From NCBI GenBank assembly GCA_023396065.1, contig JAEWXF010000023.1, forward strand, positions 53,250-117,249: a DNA stretch of 64,000 nucleotides, given 5' to 3'. This stretch comes from Methanobacteriota archaeon (GTDB lineage Archaea > Halobacteriota > Methanomicrobia > Methanomicrobiales > Methanocorpusculaceae). Shown here piece after piece: positions 45,183-54,210 of the stretch. The notes under the pieces were generated by a model, which did no database searches, had not been told where the DNA came from, and was given only the letters and a program-made list of their open reading frames with translations. The number at the start of each line of letters is the position of its first letter. The first letter of the stretch is position 1. Made by a program: the position numbers and the translations under genes.

Positions 45183-45671
45183 TCACTGACCTGCGTGGGT
45201 GAGAATGTGGCGGATCTCCGGGACGATGATCTCCTCTGCGGCAAGCTTCACTGCCTTTGGCGAACCGGGGATGCAGAAGATTGCCCGGCCCCGGTTGATC
45301 CCGGCAGCGGCCCGGGACAACATCACCGCGTTGCCGACCTGCACATAACTTTTCTGGCGGAACAGCTCCCCGAACCCGTCCATCGTCTTCTCAAAGAACG
45401 GGGTTACCGCTTCAATCGTACAGTCATCATGGGTCAGTCCCGTACCGCCGTTCAGGACGACACAGTTTGCCGTCTCCAGTGCTTCCATTACCGCATGCCG
45501 GATTGCGGCAACGTCATCCTTCACGATCATCAGAGAGACCACCGGGATATCTGCCGCGGCAAACGTTTCCTCAAGAATTTTTCCGGAAAGATCGGTTTTT
45601 TCCGTCCGCGTGGTGGACACGGTGATAATCGCTGTCAGGACTGGAACATCTTTTCTGTGTTCTGCGGGCAT
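45183..45671 (-). CDS. moaB: Molybdenum cofactor synthesis protein MoaB
   Basis: A 162-residue MogA/MoaB family protein with the pterin-binding NGGTGLTHDDCTIEAV and the CIPGSPKAVKLA segment. In archaea MoaB adenylates molybdopterin prior to metal insertion of Mo or W. It could serve the aldehyde oxidoreductase at 11.9 kb and the formylmethanofuran dehydrogenase of the host. Divergent from the membrane protein gene at 45775. Confidence 0.9.
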   Translation of the reverse strand: MPAEHRKDVPVLTAIITVSTTRTEKTDLSGKILEETFAAADIPVVSLMIVKDDVAAIRHAVMEALETANCVVLNGGTGLTHDDCTIEAVTPFFEKTMDGFGELFRQKSYVQVGNAVMLSRAAAGINRGRAIFCIPGSPKAVKLAAEEIIVPEIRHILTHAGQ

Positions 45672-45754
45672 ATGCTACAATATTTGGGTATCCGAGAATA
45701 TGAGGAAGTCGGGTTACTCCTCCGTTCACCAAGAAAACATCTATGTGCCTATAC

Positions 45755-45774
45755 GCAGATATATTCAACTATTT
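45755..45774 (+). promoter_or_regulatory. TATA-like element immediately before the 45775 gene
   Basis: GATATATTC lies 11-20 nt before the ATG. With the usual 25-nt spacing the transcript would start at or just inside the start codon, so this mRNA may be leaderless, or a slightly later start is used. Confidence 0.35.
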
Positions 45775-46461
45775 ATGGCAGATATACCAGAGGAGAATCG
45801 ACCCGTTCCGGCGGTCAGCGGCGTCATCACTTCCCGGGTTGGTGAAGAGGAGGCACGGGAAGCCGTCAGACGGTGGCTCGGCTCCGACCTTATCCCTTTT
45901 ATTCCTGAGGAAAAGATACGGTTTGGAAAAGCCGTACTGATCTATTACCCGTTCTGGCGCTACATCCGCGAAGACGGCGGCGAGAACAAAATCATCTATC
46001 GTCCGGCCTGCGGAACCCTTCTGACCGGCCTGCAAAATCTCAGGCGCGACGACAGTGATGCCGTTATCCAGGACGTCCCGCCGGACGCAAAAATACTCCC
46101 GGCAACCGTGGCGTCATCCGTATATCTGCCGGAACTCCACGGCATTGCCCGGAGTGAGGAACTCATCGGCATTCCTTTGTGGCTCATCAGCTACAAAGTA
46201 AAGCATGCCATCTACATGGTTGAGGTTGACGCTGCCTCCGGCGTTCTGTATCCGGAGTGGCACCCGATTAAAGAACCCGTAAACTGGAAAAAAACCGCAC
46301 TCACTGCATTTCTGCCGATGCTTCTCCTCAGTCTGGTTGCCGTCTACTTCAATCCCTGGATATTCCTTCTGGTCATTCTGATCCTGATCGTCTTCCTGTA
46401 TCAGAGTGAAATGCTGGGGATCATTAATCTGAAAGAAAAGGAGGAAAAAAATGGGCCTTGA
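45775..46461 (+). CDS. Membrane protein with YPFWRY motif, family unknown
   Basis: From ATG 45775 it has 228 residues; the frame is open upstream but only as an overlap with the moaB promoter and without similarity. The soluble N-terminal 165 residues contain YYPFWRYIRED, and two hydrophobic helices (about 180-215) precede a short charged tail. The next gene's product has the related YIPFWRL, so both derive from one family. Function unknown; the pair probably forms a membrane complex. The stop overlaps the next gene by 11 bp. Confidence 0.7.
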   Translation: MADIPEENRPVPAVSGVITSRVGEEEAREAVRRWLGSDLIPFIPEEKIRFGKAVLIYYPFWRYIREDGGENKIIYRPACGTLLTGLQNLRRDDSDAVIQDVPPDAKILPATVASSVYLPELHGIARSEELIGIPLWLISYKVKHAIYMVEVDAASGVLYPEWHPIKEPVNWKKTALTAFLPMLLLSLVAVYFNPWIFLLVILILIVFLYQSEMLGIINLKEKEEKNGP

Positions 46462-47947
46462 ACGTTCAGTGGAGGACCGGGTCGGCGAGGTCATGTACCG
46501 GCCCCATATTACCAAAGGTGTTGCCGACCGGACAATCCGGGAATGGTTCGGGAAAGGGGTGAAGGCTCCAGATCTCCCCGATAAAGCCGAAATGACGGAA
46601 CTGTATATGATCTATATTCCGTTCTGGCGGCTCGTTGCACAGGGAAAGGCCGTTGCCTGCGGATATTCGGAGTATACCGAAAAAACAGGAAACGTCATCC
46701 GAAACATCTACGAGGAACTGATCGACGAAGAGTTCATCTGGACTGAATGCGCAACCGACACCGGAAAATACGGTATTACCGATCTCTGGCTGGAGCCGGG
46801 AGATGAGATTGCCTTTACTCCCGGAACCGTCGTGGCCATGCCCCCCGGAGGCTCCGCAATCGAGGCACGCAAACGGGGCAGGGCTGAAATTCTGCAGATG
46901 ATCGACACAGCCGCGGCAAAACGGATTGATACCCTGACCCTCGAAAAGTCATTCCTGATTCCCAAAGTCTTTGAACTCGTCTACGCTCCGGTCTGGATTG
47001 CCCACTATGAGTATCAGGGAGGAAACTATACCGCCATTCTCGACGCGGTCCGGGGAGAACTTCTGGGCGGTACATCCCCCATAAATCTGACCGCACGGAT
47101 GCGGATGATGATCCTGAGTCTTGCCGCCGGCGGAATTATGATCGGGTCATCTCTTGCAATGCTGCTGCATCCGGGAGCCCATCAGATATCCGAACTCTTT
47201 CAGGTGATTCTCCTGCTGCTCGGTATTGCGATGACGATGGCCGCATATCCGGCGTTCAAAGAGGGACGAACCTTCATCAGTTCCGGTACGATGAAAAATA
47301 TTGCCCATCTGCGTCCGGCAACCCGGATACCAAAACAGCTTACTGATCATGATATCCTTAAGCATGATGCCAAGATTCTCTGCTGTCCAAGCTGCGGGGA
47401 AATGGTGGAACAGCCGTGGGGAGAGGTCATTTCGGTCTGTAAAAAATGCAGCCGGCTTCTGAACATCACCGCTGAGGAGGTTAAGGTTGTACCGTACGAT
47501 GTGGCAAAACCGAATACTCTGTCTGAAACCGCACTGGAAAGTACGCCAGAGTATGTTCCGTTCTGGAAGTTTGATGTAAACATTGAGATTACCGACCGTC
47601 TTGCAGGCGGCGATACCACGACCGGTCTTCCGGATATTACCGGTCGAAGAAGTTACTACATCTGTGCGGCTGATATCCCCCGGTATCTGGCGGAGCCGTG
47701 GGAGATTGATCTGACGATCCGGAACCCTGCATTTGCCACCATTCCTGAATTCCATGAAATCCCGCTGAAGCCGATTCTGATCAATCAGAATACGGCACGG
47801 GAACTGACGGAGTTCCTGTTCCTGCGGTATGAGGAGGAGAAGCCGGGTGTTCTGCAGGTACTGCGGTATACCTATGAGGTGGAGACGGCAAGAATTCTCT
47901 ACGTTCCCTACTATAAAGAAGACAAAACCTACATTCCGGGAATCTGA
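46451..47947 (+). CDS. Larger membrane protein of the same YxPFWR family, with zinc ribbon
   Basis: A 498-residue protein. The N-terminal domain has YIPFWRLVAQG, a second APVWIAHYEYQGG occurs near residue 180, two membrane helices lie near 215-260, a zinc ribbon (CCPSCGE, CKKC) follows near 315-340, and a third repeat EYVPFWKFDV is near 375. So the sequence holds three related beta-type repeats around the membrane segment. AAAGGAGGA gives a strong ribosome site. I do not know its function; a sensor or trafficking role is conceivable. Confidence 0.7.
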   Translation: MGLERSVEDRVGEVMYRPHITKGVADRTIREWFGKGVKAPDLPDKAEMTELYMIYIPFWRLVAQGKAVACGYSEYTEKTGNVIRNIYEELIDEEFIWTECATDTGKYGITDLWLEPGDEIAFTPGTVVAMPPGGSAIEARKRGRAEILQMIDTAAAKRIDTLTLEKSFLIPKVFELVYAPVWIAHYEYQGGNYTAILDAVRGELLGGTSPINLTARMRMMILSLAAGGIMIGSSLAMLLHPGAHQISELFQVILLLLGIAMTMAAYPAFKEGRTFISSGTMKNIAHLRPATRIPKQLTDHDILKHDAKILCCPSCGEMVEQPWGEVISVCKKCSRLLNITAEEVKVVPYDVAKPNTLSETALESTPEYVPFWKFDVNIEITDRLAGGDTTTGLPDITGRRSYYICAADIPRYLAEPWEIDLTIRNPAFATIPEFHEIPLKPILINQNTARELTEFLFLRYEEEKPGVLQVLRYTYEVETARILYVPYYKEDKTYIPGI

Positions 47948-47971
47948 GCCGGAGATAGTTGCAAGGGAGAA

Positions 47972-49225
47972 ATGGGCGATACAAATAGTCTGCAAAGGTT
48001 TCCGGTATCTCCGCAGGATGCGTCCCAGTACCGGTTTCGCCGGAACGGCTCGTATATGATCCACTGTGTTGTTACTGCCCAGGGGAGATTTGATCCGATC
48101 CGGATGGAGCGGGCCCTGCAAAGGGTTTGCGCCGCAGTTCCTGTTCTCTCGTCCCGGTATGTCTGTGAGGATGGTGTCCCGGTATGGTGGGAGCGGCTGG
48201 AGGAGCTTCCGCCGCTGGTGTCGTCGACGTCGCTTTCCGCGGATGCTGCGGCTCTGCTTCCGTATGATATGGGGGGACACCCGCCGGTCCGGGCGGTTGT
48301 CTGCCGGGGTACGGACCATGACGGTCTGGTCGTTTCGGTGGATCATGTGGCGACCGACGCCCGTGGTATGTTTGTTTTGATGGAGCTGCTTGCGGAGACA
48401 TACTCCCGGCTGCGTACGAATCCTTCGTACACGCCGGAAATTATCCCGCAGCCGGAGGACCGGAGTTTTTCGGCACTCTTTTCGCAGGTTCCGGGGAATC
48501 GTCTTTCCGGTATTGTCCGGGAGGCGGAGGATCCGGTCCGGCCGTATCTTCCCTGGAATAATCCGTTTGCCGGGTCTATGGGGGAGGAGTTTGGTATTCT
48601 GCGGCGATGTGTGGATGCGGGAACGTTCCGGCATCTGCGGAACTGGGGCCGCGATCATGATGCAACGATTCAGGATGTGCTGATCGGTTGCTTTGCCAGG
48701 ACGTTGTTTGATCTTGGTGCTGCGGGGACGCTGCCGGTTCTTTCGGTGGCTGATATGCGCCGGTACTTCGGGGAGGAGGCAGCCGGATGGATTTTGAATC
48801 TGTCGGCAAACTACTGGGTCCCGGTTCCGGAGATGCCGGATGCGGATCTGCCGGAGCTGATCGGTGCAGTTTCTGCGTATACAGCCCGCTGGAAATCCTC
48901 ATGGCCGGGTGTGGCCGGTGCGGCGTTTTCTCTGGATGCATCGTTTCGGCAACATCACCATATCACACTTCTCACCGATGATCCTTCGCTGAATCTGGGT
49001 GTGCCGTTTCTTTCGAATGTCGGGGTGATTCCCCGCAGAGCCGGGAACTTCGGCGAGGGCGTGCGCGTCTCTGACCTCTATGTATTTGCAAATTATATGC
49101 GTGATTCCTGTCCGGCGGTTATGGCCGGGACCTGGAACGGGACGCTCAGTCTGGTGTCCCCGGAAACTCATGTTTCCGGCAGAATTCTGGACACTCTCGT
49201 ATATCATCTTGGAGAACTTTTATGA
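47972..49225 (+). CDS. Condensation-domain-like acyltransferase, first paralogue
   Basis: A 417-residue protein with the HxxxDxxG active-site motif in VDHVATDARG, in the position of the HHxxxDG of condensation domains, PapA and alcohol O-acyltransferases. The C-terminal half has the matching VPFLSNVGVIP. No carrier-protein or adenylation domain is present. It begins an operon with a dipeptidase and a second paralogue, overlapping the dipeptidase by ATGA. It should transfer an acyl or peptidyl group onto an alcohol or amine; the substrates are unknown. Confidence 0.75.
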   Translation: MGDTNSLQRFPVSPQDASQYRFRRNGSYMIHCVVTAQGRFDPIRMERALQRVCAAVPVLSSRYVCEDGVPVWWERLEELPPLVSSTSLSADAAALLPYDMGGHPPVRAVVCRGTDHDGLVVSVDHVATDARGMFVLMELLAETYSRLRTNPSYTPEIIPQPEDRSFSALFSQVPGNRLSGIVREAEDPVRPYLPWNNPFAGSMGEEFGILRRCVDAGTFRHLRNWGRDHDATIQDVLIGCFARTLFDLGAAGTLPVLSVADMRRYFGEEAAGWILNLSANYWVPVPEMPDADLPELIGAVSAYTARWKSSWPGVAGAAFSLDASFRQHHHITLLTDDPSLNLGVPFLSNVGVIPRRAGNFGEGVRVSDLYVFANYMRDSCPAVMAGTWNGTLSLVSPETHVSGRILDTLVYHLGELL

Positions 49226-50652
49226 CATTCGGCTCAGTACTCACGTACTTTCAGGAGATCGCAGCAATTCCGCGACCGTCGAAGCACGAGGAACAGATCA
49301 GAGACTATCTTCGGACGTTTGCCGAGACGCACGGATTTTCTTTTGTTGAGGATGCGGCGGGCAATATCTGTATCCGAAAACCCGCGTATCCCGGCAGGGA
49401 GGATGCACCCGGCGTTGTTCTGCAGGGACATATGGATATGGTCTGTGAGAAGGATCCCGGCCGGGCAATTGATTTTACTACGGATCCGATTGAGGTTGTT
49501 GCAGAGGACGGCTGGCTGACCGCCCGAGGTACGACGCTCGGGGCGGATAACGGGATTGGTATGGCTCTGGCTCTGGATGTTCTCACATCTGATGTCCGGT
49601 GCGGGCCGCTGGAGTGTCTGTTTACGGTTGATGAGGAGACCGGGATGACGGGTGCGAACTCTCTGGAGCCGGGGATGGTCGCAGGGCGCCTGCTGATTAA
49701 TCTGGATTCTGAGGAGGAGGGTTCGATCTGTACCGGGTGTGCCGGTGGTATTGATACTTCGGCGGAGATTTTCTATACGCGGTGTCCGTCGCCGATGGAT
49801 GATATTTACTACCGGCTGGAGGTGGACGGACTTGTCGGCGGTCATTCGGGGACGGATATTCATCTCGGGAGAGCAAATGCGGTTAAAATTCTGACGGCAT
49901 TTCTCCGGACTGTTCCGCGGATGGTACTCTGTGAGATGTCCGGCGGAAATCTGCGGAATGCGATTCCGCGTCATGCGTTTGCGGTGTTTGGTGTTCCGGT
50001 ATCGGACACGGCTTCGGTGGAAGCGGCGTTTGCCCGTTTTTCTGCTGCTGCTGCCGAGCAGTATCAAACAGCCGAACCGAATTTTTCTCTTTCCCTGCTG
50101 CCGGAGTCGCCCAATGAGTGTGCGATTCCGAAGGAAACTGCTGATGCACTGCTTGCGGGGCTTGATGCCTGTCCCCACGGTGTTCTCGCGATGAGTGACG
50201 CCATTCCTGATCTGGTGCAGACGTCAAATAATCTGGCGTCTGTTCAAACGGATGCGGCCAGAATTCTGGTTACGACGCTTGCGAGGAGTATGGTCGACCG
50301 GGAAAAGTATGAGGTTGCGGAACGGGTCAGGCAGGCTTTTCTTCCGGCGGGTGCTGTTGTGGTCAGCAGCGGGGATTATCCCGGATGGACGCCTGATCAA
50401 AATTCCCGGCTTCTGAAGACTGCGGTGTCGGTGTACACGGGTATGTTTGGGACAGAGCCGGCAATTACTGCGACGCACGGGGGGCTTGAGTGCGGGCTGA
50501 TCGGCAGCAAATATCCGGGTATGGCGATGATTTCCATCGGCCCGACTATTGTCGGGGCGCATTCTCCGAAGGAACGGCTGGAGATCGCATCCGTTGCCCG
50601 GGTTCGGGCGTATCTCGCGGAGCTTCTTGAAAGAATCGGGGCTGATGCGTGA
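49222..50652 (+). CDS. pepD: Aminoacyl-histidine dipeptidase (PepD, M20 family)
   Basis: A 476-residue zinc peptidase with the M20 landmarks GHMDMVC, LGADNGIGM, DEETGMTGANSLEP and NLDSEEEG; a C-terminal ATHGGLECG supplies a further His. PepD-type enzymes cleave Xaa-His and other dipeptides. It overlaps both neighbours by ATGA, so it is made in fixed ratio with the two condensation-like proteins. That setting suggests a role in making or breaking a specific amide rather than general peptide use. Confidence 0.88.
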   Translation: MTFGSVLTYFQEIAAIPRPSKHEEQIRDYLRTFAETHGFSFVEDAAGNICIRKPAYPGREDAPGVVLQGHMDMVCEKDPGRAIDFTTDPIEVVAEDGWLTARGTTLGADNGIGMALALDVLTSDVRCGPLECLFTVDEETGMTGANSLEPGMVAGRLLINLDSEEEGSICTGCAGGIDTSAEIFYTRCPSPMDDIYYRLEVDGLVGGHSGTDIHLGRANAVKILTAFLRTVPRMVLCEMSGGNLRNAIPRHAFAVFGVPVSDTASVEAAFARFSAAAAEQYQTAEPNFSLSLLPESPNECAIPKETADALLAGLDACPHGVLAMSDAIPDLVQTSNNLASVQTDAARILVTTLARSMVDREKYEVAERVRQAFLPAGAVVVSSGDYPGWTPDQNSRLLKTAVSVYTGMFGTEPAITATHGGLECGLIGSKYPGMAMISIGPTIVGAHSPKERLEIASVARVRAYLAELLERIGADA

Positions 50653-51857
50653 AGTACATCCCGGCGTCCCCGCTGGATATTTTCCAGCTGAAGCTGGGCG
50701 ATACGGAGCAGGCGTGCCGTATCTCCGTCGCAGTGAAACTGTCCGGAAAAATCGATGAAGAAAACCTGCGGCAGGCAGCAGATCGTGCCGCAGCGGAACA
50801 GCCGGTTCTTACCAGCCGTTACCGCGGAGACGGCCACGCCGGACGATTCATCGCGGGAACGGAACCGATCCCGATCCCGATCCCGATCACCGATCAGCAT
50901 CCCGACCGCGTGATGACCACGCTCTTTCCGTATCACGGGGCACTGTTTGAAATAACCGTCTGCCGCGGTACAACCGATACCATCGTCTTCTCCGCGGCGC
51001 ATCTGCTGACCGACGCACGGGGACTGATTACCCTCGCCGGACGCATTGCGGAGCTGTTTCGCTGCCCGCAGCAAAAAAAATCCACCGGATACGACCGGAC
51101 GCTTGCGCCTGCATTCCAACATTTTTCCGCGGAAAAACTTCAGGAACTTTTTGCAAAAGAACATCAGCGGTTCCCTGAAATTCTCGCCGACAAAAAATAT
51201 TTTGTGCAGGAAACAGATCCGGAAGCGGAGCTGACCATCGTCCGGGAAACACTGTCTGCGGAAACACTCGCGAGGATGAAAACGGTTGCGAAGTCTTTTG
51301 ATGCAACCGTCCATGATCTTTTGATCGCCGCATACGGTACCGCACTCCGCGACTGGCTGAACGAGGCTGCGGGCGTTACCCTGAATCACATACCGCTCTG
51401 TTCAACAGCTGATCTCCGCCGGTACTTTCCCGAAGACCGAAGAGACGAGCCGATGAACTACACCGTCGCCTACTGGTCGCCGATCTGCTGCGGGCAACGT
51501 ATTCCAGAAACACTCGCTGCCACCGCAAAGATGTCGCAGGAGATCAAAGAGTATGCTATCGGGATTGGCGCTGCTGAACCGTTTACGGGGCGGCCACTGA
51601 CAACGGACGACAAATTTTCCGGAGTACCGTTTCTGACAAATCCGGGTATTATTCCTTCCGGACAGATAGATTTCGGGGAAGATATCTGTGTGGAAGACCT
51701 GGACTTCCTGGGAGTTGTTGCCGGGGGATGTCCGTTTCTTGCAGAAGTATGGACCTACAATACGGTTCTGCACCTGAGTACCTGTACCGGGGGCAGCCAA
51801 AAAAACACCGCTGAGTTTGTGCTCCGGCGTACAGCAGAGATTCTTCGCGGTTTGTAA
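50649..51857 (+). CDS. Condensation-domain-like acyltransferase, second paralogue
   Basis: A 402-residue paralogue of the protein at 47972. The active-site motif is AAHLLTDARG and the late motif VPFLTNPGIIP; N-terminal SPLDIFQLKLGD matches the other's start. A short hexanucleotide repeat (GATCCC three times at 50875-50892) encodes alternating Pro-Ile. Last gene of the three-gene unit. The two copies differ enough to act on different partners, perhaps as a heterodimer. Confidence 0.75.
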   Translation: MKYIPASPLDIFQLKLGDTEQACRISVAVKLSGKIDEENLRQAADRAAAEQPVLTSRYRGDGHAGRFIAGTEPIPIPIPITDQHPDRVMTTLFPYHGALFEITVCRGTTDTIVFSAAHLLTDARGLITLAGRIAELFRCPQQKKSTGYDRTLAPAFQHFSAEKLQELFAKEHQRFPEILADKKYFVQETDPEAELTIVRETLSAETLARMKTVAKSFDATVHDLLIAAYGTALRDWLNEAAGVTLNHIPLCSTADLRRYFPEDRRDEPMNYTVAYWSPICCGQRIPETLAATAKMSQEIKEYAIGIGAAEPFTGRPLTTDDKFSGVPFLTNPGIIPSGQIDFGEDICVEDLDFLGVVAGGCPFLAEVWTYNTVLHLSTCTGGSQKNTAEFVLRRTAEILRGL

Positions 51858-51920
51858 AAAAATAAACGTTGCGCGGTATGCCTTTGCAGGGCTACTTTCG
51901 AAAAACTGCGGCAGGAACGA

Positions 51921-51976
51921 TTTTTTTTTCGCGGCATCGCTGAACACCGCGTACTTTCTAAAAAAAAAGAAAAAAA
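51921..51976. terminator. Bidirectional T-tract termination region
   Basis: A run of nine T at 51921-51929 ends the rightward three-gene operon, and the A-runs at 51961-51976 are T-runs for the leftward antiporter gene. No strong stem is visible. T-rich tracts alone are sufficient to stop archaeal RNA polymerase. Confidence 0.55.
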
Positions 51977-51990
51977 GAGGTACCGGGGAA

Positions 51991-53817
51991 TTACTCCGCC
52001 AGTTTTTCTTCGTCCGGTTTCCAGGTCGGAACTTTCTTTCCGATGACCAGCAGGACTCCGACGAGGAGTGCCATGGTGATCAGCAGAGTGATCCAGACGT
52101 TGACACCGAGACCAACGATGATGTAGCCGATAACGACCACGGCTGCAATGGTTAAAGCATACCACAACTGGGTATCCACGTGGTCTATCAGACTGCATCC
52201 GGCTCCCATTGCAGAGAGAATGGTTGTATCCGAGATCGGTGAACAGTGATCACCAAAGATTGCGCCGGTCAGCACGCCGGAGGAACAGACAACGATATAT
52301 GCGTACATCGCTGCGTCCGGCGTTCCGGAAGAAAATCCTGCGATTGCCGCTGCAAGAGGAATCACGAGCGGCAGAAGGATTGCCATCGTTCCGTAGGCGG
52401 TACCGGTTGCAAAGGAAATGATACCTGCGACGATGAAGATGAGTGCCGGGACGATCCACATCGGCAGGGACTCCGAGAGAGCGCCGACCAGGAAGTGAGC
52501 AGTTCCAAGATCACCGATGATCGAGCCGATTGACCAGGCAAGAATCAGGATGATACAGACGAACAGCATGGATTTCATACCATGTGCCCAGGTCTCGATA
52601 CCTGTTTTCAACGTGAAGATCTTCTGGGCAAAACCCATAATTATCGCAACAATACAGGCAATCAATGCTGCCTGGAACAGCACAATACTTGCGTCAGATG
52701 AGCTGTACGCATCACGCACTGCGTCGAAGAAGCCAAGCTGGACAAACTCTTCGGCGGAGATTAACCCGTTTCCGGCCATAATAGCGTCCGCACCGTTGGT
52801 GAAGAAGAGAATCAGGGCCGAGACGATCAGGACACCAACCGGAACAATTGCATTCCAGATGTTTGCCTTTGCTGCTTTTTTAGAGGTTTCCACGACGGCG
52901 TGGTCTTCCCTGCAGATGCCTTTATCCTCGGCAGGCAGAGTATCCTCCTCTTCTTCGACTTCGGAACCCGGACGAAGCGTTGCTCCGGTTCTCCGTGACC
53001 GCAGTTCGGCGGTTAACATGGGGCCGTATTCACGAAGCAGCATGGCGGATGCAAACACGAAGAAGAGTGCCAGGATGTTGTAGAACCGGTAGGGAATCGT
53101 GTCGATGAAGATACTGTAGGCAGAGACTCCGGTGATTCCGGCAATTGCCAGACCTTCATTGATATTGACCAGTTCCGTTCCGATCCAGGTGGAGATGACA
53201 AAAATACCGGCGATCGGGGCAGCGGTTGAGTCCACGATATAGGACAGACGCTCGCGGGAGATCCGGAACTTGTCGCAGACCGGCCGCATGATGGGACCCA
53301 CAATCAAAGCGTTTGCATAGTCATCGAAGAAGATAACAAAGCCCATGATCCATGTTGCAAGCTGGGCTGTACGCGGGCCTTTCGCCCGTTTTGCGACAGC
53401 CTCGGCGACGGCACGCATACCACCCATCCGGGTAATAAGGGCGATTAATGCACCGATTACCAGTACCTGCATGATAATTCCCGCGTTCCAGCGGTCAGCA
53501 AGCGTACCGATGAAGTATTCGGTTGATCCGAAAAATGCTCCGCCGATTGCACCCAGAATGTCGCCTCCCAGGAGAGCGAGCATCCATGCTCCGGAGAGAA
53601 CTCCGAGGAACAGGGAAAGGATGACATTCCGTGTAAGGAATGCCAGAAGAAGTGCCAAAATCGGCGGGATCAGCGTCCAGATTCCGAGGATCTCCGCATA
53701 TGCTGCGGCGTCCCCTCCGTTTGGCGCGGCGCCCACAAGACCGACCACAAGCGGTATTGCGAAGGCGACGATCACCACAATCAGGGCGATGATATCAATC
53801 ATCTTTGATTTTTCCAT
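51991..53817 (-). CDS. NhaC-family Na+/H+ antiporter
   Basis: A 608-residue membrane protein with about 14 helices. Conserved segments of the family are visible: FFDDYANALIVGPIMRP, TGTAYGTMAILLPLV and FGDHCSPISDTTILS. It contains an acidic cytoplasmic loop (EVEEEEDTLPAEDKG) between helices near residue 290. It exchanges Na+ (or malate/lactate in some relatives) for protons, useful to a methanogen that keeps a sodium gradient. GAGGTG precedes the start. Confidence 0.88.
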   Translation of the reverse strand: MEKSKMIDIIALIVVIVAFAIPLVVGLVGAAPNGGDAAAYAEILGIWTLIPPILALLLAFLTRNVILSLFLGVLSGAWMLALLGGDILGAIGGAFFGSTEYFIGTLADRWNAGIIMQVLVIGALIALITRMGGMRAVAEAVAKRAKGPRTAQLATWIMGFVIFFDDYANALIVGPIMRPVCDKFRISRERLSYIVDSTAAPIAGIFVISTWIGTELVNINEGLAIAGITGVSAYSIFIDTIPYRFYNILALFFVFASAMLLREYGPMLTAELRSRRTGATLRPGSEVEEEEDTLPAEDKGICREDHAVVETSKKAAKANIWNAIVPVGVLIVSALILFFTNGADAIMAGNGLISAEEFVQLGFFDAVRDAYSSSDASIVLFQAALIACIVAIIMGFAQKIFTLKTGIETWAHGMKSMLFVCIILILAWSIGSIIGDLGTAHFLVGALSESLPMWIVPALIFIVAGIISFATGTAYGTMAILLPLVIPLAAAIAGFSSGTPDAAMYAYIVVCSSGVLTGAIFGDHCSPISDTTILSAMGAGCSLIDHVDTQLWYALTIAAVVVIGYIIVGLGVNVWITLLITMALLVGVLLVIGKKVPTWKPDEEKLAE

Positions 53818-54210
53818 AAGAACACACCTCAGGATGAATTACTCCACCTGATACGGGAGGTATTACACGGCACGCTATATATTTTCTTGGAAATGCAGGG
53901 GATGCGGAGACCCTGCTCTGAGGGATGGATGAACGGGCCGGGATTTCCTGCCGGATTTGTCATCCGGGCAGATATTCCTGAAAAGAGGGTCTGTTCTGGG
54001 GGCTGGAACAGTCCGGAGATGGTGCTGCAGCGTCTCATTTCCTGTTTATGCGTGTCAATAGAAGGCCGGCAGTCGCGGGTTTTTCGGGATGGGGTTTTTG
54101 CGGTTTTTTCCGCCTGCTCCATTTAGATACCATGATATCTTCGTTAGGGGGCATTTTCGGAGGGGGTGTCCTCCTGTGTCTGGGCCGATAACTGCCGGAG
54201 AAAAACCCGT
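53818..54210. other. Gap with the antiporter promoter
   Basis: On the minus strand a TATA box (GAAAATATATAGC, 53874-53886) lies about 60 bp before the antiporter start, implying a leader of some 30 nt. The rest, up to the recQ stop, has no convincing gene; a 79-codon frame at 53887-54126 lacks a ribosome site and family-like sequence. Confidence 0.5.

Noticed and set aside
50875..50892. GATCCC hexanucleotide repeat in the second acyltransferase gene
   Set aside because: Three units only and in frame (Pro-Ile repeats); too short to suggest phase variation.
53887..54126. 79-codon frame between the antiporter and recQ
   Set aside because: Cys/Arg/Gly-rich without domain features; it lies over the antiporter promoter.
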